10,587 nt of DNA from SIG440 sp045578305 (GTDB taxonomy: Bacteria; Bacillota; Clostridia; Monoglobales; Monoglobaceae): contig JAZNKA010000062.1 in assembly GCA_045578305.1 (NCBI GenBank), positions 1 to 10,587 of the forward strand, written 5' to 3'. This document shows positions 6,204 to 10,587 of the stretch, piece by piece. The position numbers and the translations under genes were made by a program. A model generated the notes under the pieces. It ran no database searches and was not told where the DNA came from. It saw nothing but the letters and a program-made list of their open reading frames with translations. Each line of letters opens with the position of its first letter. Position 1 is the stretch's first letter.

Positions 6204-6578
6204 ATGAAAAAATACAAAGTAAATGTAAACGGTACAGCTTATGAAATTGAAATCGAACTGGTAAGCGAAGCTGAGGCAAAGGCGGCACCTGCACCTGCGG
6301 CAGCTCCCGCAGCGGCACCCGCACCTGCTCCCGCAGCAGCTCCTGCTCCGGCGGCGACAGGCGAGGGAGAATTGGTTGCAAGTCCTATGCCCGGAACAAT
6401 CGTTTCGGTTAATGTTAAGGCAGGAGACAAAGTAACAAAGGGTCAGGTTCTTATGATTCTTGAAGCTATGAAAATGGAAAACGAAATTATGGCAGGTGCA
6501 GACGGAACAGTTACTTCAGTTTCGGTAAATGCAGGTCAGACTGTTGATGCAGGCACTGCTCTTTGCACAATCGCATAA
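6204..6578 (+). CDS. Biotin carboxyl carrier subunit of the decarboxylase
   Basis: This protein carries CO2 on biotin between the carboxyltransferase (OadA) and the membrane subunit (OadB). It has 124 residues: a short N-terminal beta segment (MKKYKVNVNGTAYEIEIE), a flexible Ala/Pro linker (about 26-52, also a low-complexity DNA repeat) and a complete biotinyl domain (about 57-124) with SPMPG and EAMKMEN; Lys90 is the biotinylation site. In Klebsiella OadA this domain is fused to the carboxyltransferase. Here it is a separate gene, as with MmdC of Veillonella methylmalonyl-CoA decarboxylase. CGGAGGA precedes ATG 6204 by about 8 nt. A biotin protein ligase must act on it; none is in the window. 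Confidence 0.93.
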   Translation: MKKYKVNVNGTAYEIEIELVSEAEAKAAPAPAAAPAAAPAPAPAAAPAPAATGEGELVASPMPGTIVSVNVKAGDKVTKGQVLMILEAMKMENEIMAGADGTVTSVSVNAGQTVDAGTALCTIA

Positions 6579-6592
6579 AAACAAAAGAAAAT

Positions 6593-6642
6593 TTCTGTCT
6601 GCCCACGACAGAATGAAGACAGATAAATTTGTGGGCAGAAAG
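6593..6642 (+). ncRNA. Possible pseudoknot leader in front of oadB
   Basis: TTCTGTC (6593-6599) pairs perfectly with GACAGAA (6607-6613). The seven loop bases TGCCCAC (6600-6606) are fully complementary to GTGGGCA (6631-6637), which makes an H-type pseudoknot with a 17-nt A-rich third loop. Alternatively TCTGCCCAC (6598-6606) pairs with GTGGGCAGA (6631-6639) as a simple 9-bp stem that excludes the first hairpin. The oadB ribosome binding site AGAAAGG (6637-6643) overlaps the 3' arm in either fold. No U-tract follows. The complementarity is seen directly; a regulatory role is inferred. Confidence 0.45.
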
Positions 6643-6656
6643 GCTTTGAAAATATT

Positions 6657-8276
6657 ATGAAAAAGAGAATATTCACAGGTCTTCTTGCGACGGTAGTTGT
6701 TCTTATGTCGATGCTTTCCTGTTTTGCAGAAGGCGGGGCGGAGATTCTTATCGTAAAGACCCCTACATATGATGCAGAAACAAAAACTCTCAATTTTGTT
6801 GTTGCAAATGTATCAGATTCTTCTGTTCTTTTTGCGATAGCCGATTTTCAGTACGATGAGACAAAAATTGCAATGGGTGAGCTTAAAAGGGATCCTGCAC
6901 CAATGACAGTAGGTGCAGGGGGAGAGGTTAAAATTGCTGTTCCCTTTGATATCAGCGGATTTGACCCCAAAAACCCACCGCAAATAGATGTTAGCTTTCA
7001 ATACCTTGAAACAAGCGAGACGTCTTTGGACCTTACACAGGCAGAAGAGGTAAAAATGGTTGTGTGCAAAGATATTTTTGCAAATGATGTGACACCTATG
7101 CAGGCTGTTATGAACTTCCTTGGTCAGACAGGCTTTAAGGCTATTGTTGACAACTGGAAGGTTGCGGTTATGATTCTTATTTCTTTTGTACTTATGTATC
7201 TTGCAATTGTCAAGAAATTTGAACCGCTTCTGCTTCTTCCCATCGCATTTGGAATGCTTCTTACCAACCTTCCGGGAGCGGAAATGTTCCACGAGGAGCT
7301 TTTCGCTGACGGACATGTACATTGGGAGTTGTTTACAGCGTCAAACAACTTTACTCCAGGACTTATTGACTATCTTTATCTTGGTGTAAAGCTTGGCATT
7401 TATCCTTGTCTTATCTTTATGGGTGTTGGTGCTATGACAGACTTTGGTCCGCTTATTGCAAACCCCAAGAGCCTTCTTCTTGGAGCTGCGGCTCAGCTTG
7501 GTATTTTTATAACCTATGTGGGTGTTAGTGTATTGTTTGGATTTACTCCAGCCGAGGCTGCATCTACAGGAATAATCGGCGGAGCTGACGGTCCTACTGC
7601 GATATTTGTTACTACAAGACTCGCACCTCACCTCTTGGGCCCGATTGCGGTTGCGGCATATTCGTATATGGCGCTTGTCCCCGTAATTCAGCCACCTATT
7701 ATGAAGGCGCTTACAACCAAAAAGGAGCGTCAGATTGTTATGAAACCGCTCCGCGAGGTGTCAAAGGTCGAGAAGATTGTGTTCCCGATTGCAATTACAG
7801 TATTTGTTACACTTCTTGTGCCTTCGGCAGGTCCGCTTGTTGGCTGCTTGATGCTTGGAAACCTTGCAAAAGAATGCGGTGTTGTTGACAGAATTTCGAA
7901 AACAATGCAAAATGAGCTTATGAATATTGTTACAATATTCCTTGGCATTTCGGTTGGTGCAACCGCGACAGCAGATACATTCCTTCAGTTCAGAACACTT
8001 GCAATTATTCTTATGGGTGTTGTAGCATTTGGATTTGGTACTTCGGGCGGCGTTCTTTTGGCTAAGTTTATGAACCTCTTCCTTAAGAACAAAATCAATC
8101 CTCTTATGGGCTCGGCAGGCGTTTCGGCTGTTCCTATGGCGGCTCGTGTATCGCAGACTGTGGGACAAAAAGAAAACCCGCAAAACTTCTTGCTTATGCA
8201 CGCTATGGGCCCCAATGTGGCAGGCGTTATCGGCTCGGCGATTGCGGCAGGCGTGTTGATCGCCCTGTTTGGTTAA
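6657..8276 (+). CDS. oadB: Na+-translocating oxaloacetate decarboxylase, beta subunit
   Basis: OadB is the integral membrane subunit that decarboxylates carboxybiotin and exports Na+. The 539-residue protein has a predicted signal peptide (1-24, ending SCFA), an exported domain of about 115 residues (25-140) rich in predicted beta strands, then the multi-helix OadB core (about 165-539). The core motif GGADGPTAIF (308-317) and the closing NPLMGSAGVSAVPMAARVSQ (481-500) are intact. Asp311, Tyr337, Asn481, Gly485, Ser490 and Arg497 correspond to Klebsiella OadB D203, Y229, N373, G377, S382 and R389, all at a constant offset of 108. The core is therefore collinear and the extra length lies at the N-terminus. 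ATG 6657 is supported by the signal peptide; AGAAAGG lies 14 nt upstream, a long spacing. The function of the N-terminal domain is unknown. Confidence 0.93.
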   Translation: MKKRIFTGLLATVVVLMSMLSCFAEGGAEILIVKTPTYDAETKTLNFVVANVSDSSVLFAIADFQYDETKIAMGELKRDPAPMTVGAGGEVKIAVPFDISGFDPKNPPQIDVSFQYLETSETSLDLTQAEEVKMVVCKDIFANDVTPMQAVMNFLGQTGFKAIVDNWKVAVMILISFVLMYLAIVKKFEPLLLLPIAFGMLLTNLPGAEMFHEELFADGHVHWELFTASNNFTPGLIDYLYLGVKLGIYPCLIFMGVGAMTDFGPLIANPKSLLLGAAAQLGIFITYVGVSVLFGFTPAEAASTGIIGGADGPTAIFVTTRLAPHLLGPIAVAAYSYMALVPVIQPPIMKALTTKKERQIVMKPLREVSKVEKIVFPIAITVFVTLLVPSAGPLVGCLMLGNLAKECGVVDRISKTMQNELMNIVTIFLGISVGATATADTFLQFRTLAIILMGVVAFGFGTSGGVLLAKFMNLFLKNKINPLMGSAGVSAVPMAARVSQTVGQKENPQNFLLMHAMGPNVAGVIGSAIAAGVLIALFG

Positions 8277-8290
8277 TATTTAGGGCAATT

Positions 8291-8350
8291 TGTAGGGGAC
8301 GGCCTCCCGGACATCCCCTTTGCGGGCTGCTGAGGACGCCAGCCCCTACA
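8291..8350 (+). repeat. 60-bp palindromic interspersed element
   Basis: The element is bounded by perfect 8-bp inverted ends, TGTAGGGG (8291-8298) and CCCCTACA (8343-8350). It has two internal stems: GGGGA/TCCCC (8295-8299 with 8314-8318) and GGGCT/AGCCC (8324-8328 with 8341-8345). It fills most of the 124-bp gap between oadB and oadA. Its first 12 core bases recur in inverse orientation at 3209-3220. There is no U-tract, so it is not a typical terminator; it resembles a REP/MITE-like element. In RNA it could lower oadA expression or protect the upstream mRNA. Confidence 0.6.
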
Positions 8351-8400
8351 TCCGAATATTTTTAATGGTATTTTAATTACAAGAAAGGAAAAAAGTAATT

Positions 8401-9786
8401 ATGGCAAAATTACACATTACAGATACAATTCTTCGTGATGCGCATCAGTCACAGGCCGCAACGCGTATGCGAATTGAGGATATGATTCCTGCCCTCGAGG
8501 CGCTTGACGATGTTGGATATTGGTCGCTTGAATGCTGGGGCGGCGCGACCTTTGACTCGTGTATGAGATTTTTGAACGAGGACCCCTGGGAAAGACTTCG
8601 CACTCTTAAGAATCATCTTCCCAAAACAAAGCTTCAGATGTTGTTCCGCGGTCAGAACATTTTGGGATACAAGCATTACGCTGATGATGTGGTTGAACAG
8701 TTCTGCAAAAAATCAATCGAAAACGGTATTGATGTTGTCCGTGTTTTTGACGCACTTAATGACCCCAGAAACTTAGAGGCAGCAATCAAGTTTGTTAAGG
8801 AATACGGCGGTATGTGTGAGGCTGCAATCAGCTATACCACAAGCCCTGTTCACAACGAGGATTATTTTGTTAAGCTTGCAATGACTTTGGAAAAAATGGG
8901 AGCAGACACCATTTGTATCAAGGATATGGCAAACCTGCTTCTGCCGTATGACGCTTACAGCCTTGTTAAAAAGCTTAAGGAGAATGTTTCGGTGCCGATT
9001 CATCTTCATACACACAACACAGCCGGCACGGGCGATATGACAAACCTTATGGCTGCTCAGGCAGGCATTGATATTGTCGACTGTGCACTTTCGCCCTTGG
9101 CAAACGGCACATCAAACCCCTCGACCGAGGCGATGGTTGCAACAATGCAGGGTACAGACCGCGATACAGGTCTTGATTTGGTTAAGCTTTCAAAAGCGGC
9201 AGAACACTTCCGCAAGATTGCCGAAAATCTTAAGGCAGACGGCACACTTGACCCCAAGGTTCTTAACGTTGACCCCAATGCACTTCTTTATCAGGTGCCG
9301 GGCGGTATGCTTTCGAATCTGATTTCGCAGCTTAAGCAGCAAAATGCCGAGGACAAGTACTATGAAGTGCTTGCCGAAGTTCCCAGAGTTCGTGAGGACT
9401 TTGGCTATCCCCCGCTTGTTACACCCACCAGCCAGATTGTTGGTACTCAGGCAGTTCTTAATGTCCTGATGGGCAGATACAAGATGATTTCAAAGGAATC
9501 CAAGGGCCTTCTTCGTGGTGAATACGGAAAGCTTCCAGGCAAAGTGAACGAAGATGTAAGAAAGCTGGCTATTGGTGATGAAGAAGTAATCACCGTAAGA
9601 CCGGCAGACCTTATATCGCCCGAGCTTGAGAAGTATCGCGAGGAGACAAAGGATTTTGCAAAGAGCGAGGAAGATGTGCTCAGCTATGCGCTTTTCCCGC
9701 AGGTAGCAAAGAAGTTCTTTGATGCTCGCGAAAAGGCAGCCAATGACGATGGTGTTCGAACAATAAATGTTGTTGATTTGTCTTAA
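8401..9786 (+). CDS. oadA: Oxaloacetate decarboxylase alpha subunit (carboxyltransferase only)
   Basis: This cytoplasmic enzyme moves the carboxyl group of oxaloacetate to biotin, releasing pyruvate. The 461-residue protein has the DRE-TIM/HMGL-like barrel with DTILRDAHQSQAATRMR (8-24; Asp13 as metal ligand), LFRGQNILGY (81-90), RVFDALND (114-121), ICIKDMAN (171-178; Lys174 is the lysine expected to be carbamylated) and HLHTHNTAG (201-209; His203 and His205 as metal ligands). The conserved pyruvate carboxylase/OadA C-terminal domain follows (about 290-455, with VPGGMLSNL and YPPLVTPTSQIVG). It ends where the Klebsiella protein (about 596 residues) continues into a biotin domain, which here is the separate carrier gene. 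AAGGA lies 11 nt before ATG 8401. A pyruvate carboxylase B subunit is the alternative reading, but the adjacent OadB and OadG favour the decarboxylase. A strong terminator follows. Confidence 0.93.
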   Translation: MAKLHITDTILRDAHQSQAATRMRIEDMIPALEALDDVGYWSLECWGGATFDSCMRFLNEDPWERLRTLKNHLPKTKLQMLFRGQNILGYKHYADDVVEQFCKKSIENGIDVVRVFDALNDPRNLEAAIKFVKEYGGMCEAAISYTTSPVHNEDYFVKLAMTLEKMGADTICIKDMANLLLPYDAYSLVKKLKENVSVPIHLHTHNTAGTGDMTNLMAAQAGIDIVDCALSPLANGTSNPSTEAMVATMQGTDRDTGLDLVKLSKAAEHFRKIAENLKADGTLDPKVLNVDPNALLYQVPGGMLSNLISQLKQQNAEDKYYEVLAEVPRVREDFGYPPLVTPTSQIVGTQAVLNVLMGRYKMISKESKGLLRGEYGKLPGKVNEDVRKLAIGDEEVITVRPADLISPELEKYREETKDFAKSEEDVLSYALFPQVAKKFFDAREKAANDDGVRTINVVDLS

Positions 9787-9796
9787 ATGACAAACT

Positions 9797-9830
9797 AAAA
9801 CCGGCAAGTTTTAAAGCTTGCCGGTTTTTT
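9797..9830 (+). terminator. Intrinsic terminator after oadA, probably bidirectional
   Basis: ACCGGCAAG pairs with CTTGCCGGT (9800-9808 and 9817-9825) across an 8-nt loop, followed by a T-run to 9830. The stem extends with AAA/TTT on the outside. It lies 10 bp after the oadA stop and 4 bp beyond the stop of the convergent minus-strand gene. On that strand four U residues follow the stem, so it may serve both genes. Confidence 0.9.
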
Positions 9831-9833
9831 GTA

Positions 9834-10223
9834 TTAGTTATTGCACAAGCATCTTGCCAGACATATTGTCGAAACAAGCTGTGTTACTGCAAAAAATGTC
9901 GCAAGACCTAAGATAATTGCTGTAGCCACAGTTGAGCCAAGAGGAGCGACAATCAGTCCTGCAACTGAAGTCAGTATTGTGCCTGCCGAAGCCGTCAGAA
10001 ATATCTTCCGGTAATTGCAAAAACACTGTTCGGTTCCCGGACAGGTGGTATTGGCTGCATACAGGGGCGCAAGAAAAACGCTCGCAACACCTATGGCAAG
10101 AAGTGCCCAGAATATTATTCCGGTTGCAACAAAACCTAAAGCAAAGAGTACACCCAAAAGAACACCGGCAACTATGCCGATGATTATTGACAGGTATGCA
10201 CATTCGCATCTTGAACAACGCAT
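9834..10223 (-). CDS. Unrecognised small cysteine-rich four-helix membrane protein
   Basis: I do not recognise the family. The 129-residue protein has four hydrophobic segments (about 10-33, 35-56, 75-95 and 99-121) and nine cysteines in three groups: C3, C6, C8 (CxxCxC) at the N-terminus; C61, C67, C69 in the middle loop; and C121, C125, C127 (CxxxCxC) at the C-terminus. With four crossings, all three groups fall on the same side of the membrane, which would suit a metal or redox site; this is inference. The frame is open to a GTG at 10232, but the ribosome binding site AAAGGGGGT (10239-10231) touches that codon and is about 8 nt from ATG 10223, which is preferred. The gene converges on oadA and shares its terminator region. 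A weak -10-like TATACT lies at 10250-10245, without a clear -35 box. Confidence 0.7.
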   Translation of the reverse strand: MRCSRCECAYLSIIIGIVAGVLLGVLFALGFVATGIIFWALLAIGVASVFLAPLYAANTTCPGTEQCFCNYRKIFLTASAGTILTSVAGLIVAPLGSTVATAIILGLATFFAVTQLVSTICLARCLCNN

Positions 10224-10297
10224 AAATTTCACCCCCTTTATGTCAGTATATGATGGGCTTGAAAAGTTGGTGAGGGGGGCGAGGTTAGTGAAATAGA

Positions 10298-10450
10298 AAG
10301 CTTATGCTTTATGGGAAGCAAAACTGCATTTTCTCTTCTCTATTCTCTGGAAACGACAATTTTCAGTGAAGAGCGAAGAGAGAAAAGTGAAAAGATAAGA
10401 GTACAAAAAGAAACGACAACTTTCGGTAAGAAAATTGTCGTTTCTTTTTG
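10298..10450. repeat. Nested inverted and direct repeats in the noncoding stretch before tRNA-Glu
   Basis: No gene is evident between 10224 and 10448. GAAACGACAATTTTC at 10350-10364 recurs with one mismatch at 10410-10424 and again, perfectly inverted, at 10430-10444. The pyrimidine-rich stretch around 10329-10348 is imperfectly complementary to the purine-rich 10368-10388, so the first copy sits in the loop of a larger hairpin. A small AAAGC-ttat-GCTTT hairpin lies at about 10298-10311. The arrangement suggests a palindromic mobile or structural element partly merged with the tRNA terminator. Confidence 0.5.
10404..10450 (-). terminator. Terminator downstream of tRNA-Glu
   Basis: A perfect 16-bp inverted repeat, CAAAAAGAAACGACAA (10404-10419) with its complement at 10435-10450, encloses a 15-nt loop. 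Read on the minus strand it starts at the tRNA CCA end, and the descending arm finishes in TTTCTTTTTG, giving a U-rich tail. The A/T symmetry would also allow termination in the other direction. Confidence 0.65.
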
Positions 10451-10523
10451 GTGACTCCTAGGGGATTCGAACCCCTGTAGCCGCCGTGAGAGGGCGGAGT
10501 CTTAACCACTTGACCAAGGAGCC
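10449..10523 (-). tRNA. tRNA-Glu, anticodon CTC
   Basis: The minus strand folds as a complete 75-nt tRNA. The acceptor stem is GGCTCCT/AGGAGTC (with one G-U pair), followed by discriminator A and an encoded CCA. The anticodon stem is CCGCC/GGCGG with loop CTCTCAC, giving anticodon CTC, which reads GAG. The T arm is AGGGG-TTCGAAT-CCCCT. The CCGCC...GGCGG and T arms match bacterial glutamate tRNAs closely. The CTC rather than TTC anticodon implies a second, TTC-bearing gene elsewhere. Confidence 0.93.
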
Positions 10524-10527
10524 ATAT

Positions 10528-10556
10528 AAACCCACGACTTTCGTCGTGGGTTTTTT
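10528..10556 (+). terminator. Hairpin with T-run between two tRNA genes (plus orientation)
   Basis: AAACCCACGAC (10528-10538) pairs with GTCGTGGGTTT (10543-10553) around a 4-nt loop, and TTTTTT runs from 10551 to 10556. The orientation fits a terminator for plus-strand transcription, while both tRNAs are on the minus strand. On that strand only TTTATAT follows the stem, so read-through to tRNA-Glu is plausible. Confidence 0.6.
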
Positions 10557-10558
10557 GA

Positions 10559-10587
10559 TGGTAGCGGTAACTAGATTCGAACTAGTG
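10559..10587 (-). tRNA. 3' part of a second tRNA (cut by window edge)
   Basis: The minus strand shows a T arm ACTAG-TTCGAAT-CTAGT, the 3' acceptor strand TACCGCT, discriminator A and encoded CCA, which together make up 28 of the 29 bases present. The anticodon lies outside the window, so the amino acid cannot be assigned. It is 35 bp upstream of tRNA-Glu on the same strand and probably belongs to the same tRNA cluster. Confidence 0.85.

Noticed and set aside
6239..6430. Ala/Gly-rich minus-strand open frame in the biotin carrier gene
   Set aside because: It is the antisense of the Ala/Pro linker codons (GC-rich simple sequence) and not a gene.
10328..10450. CRISPR array
   Set aside because: The three related units are in mixed orientation with unequal spacing, and no cas gene is nearby.

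Overview
The window is about 10.6 kb of bacterial chromosome. It most resembles a strictly anaerobic, low-to-medium-GC Clostridia member (Firmicutes/Bacillota). The reasons are strong AGGAGG-type ribosome binding sites, SigA-like TTGACA-17-TATAAT promoters, intrinsic U-tract terminators, a YerB/DUF3048 lipoprotein and a multisubunit Na+-pumping decarboxylase. The family or genus cannot be fixed from the sequence alone.

Layout, left to right. (a) Positions 1-4 hold the start codon of a minus-strand gene that leaves the window; it has a perfect Shine-Dalgarno and its own candidate promoter. (b) proB (glutamate 5-kinase, minus strand) and a DUF3048 lipoprotein gene (plus strand) diverge from two back-to-back promoters at 1031-1105. 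The lipoprotein gene is followed 18 bp later by dusB (tRNA dihydrouridine synthase). (c) After an intergenic palindromic repeat, a promoter drives hom-lysC (homoserine dehydrogenase, aspartate kinase). lysC starts at TTG and carries a very good internal start for a separate regulatory subunit. A long hairpin with a U-tract follows lysC. (d) The next four genes encode a Na+-translocating oxaloacetate decarboxylase: small gamma/delta subunit (oadG), separate biotin carrier, membrane subunit oadB with an extra exported N-terminal domain, and carboxyltransferase oadA without a biotin domain. A possible pseudoknot lies just before oadB, and a 60-bp palindromic repeat lies between oadB and oadA. A strong terminator closes the cluster. 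(e) A minus-strand gene follows for an unrecognised 129-residue, four-helix, cysteine-rich membrane protein. (f) The right end has a repeat-rich noncoding stretch, tRNA-Glu(CTC) with its terminator, and the 3' end of a second tRNA, all on the minus strand.

Metabolic logic (inference): hom-lysC draws aspartate, made from oxaloacetate, toward threonine, methionine and lysine. The decarboxylase turns oxaloacetate into pyruvate and CO2 while exporting Na+. The neighbouring operons therefore act around one metabolite, although a probable terminator separates them. The least explained parts are the oadB leader RNA, the OadB N-terminal domain, the cysteine-cluster membrane protein and the nested repeats beside the tRNA genes.
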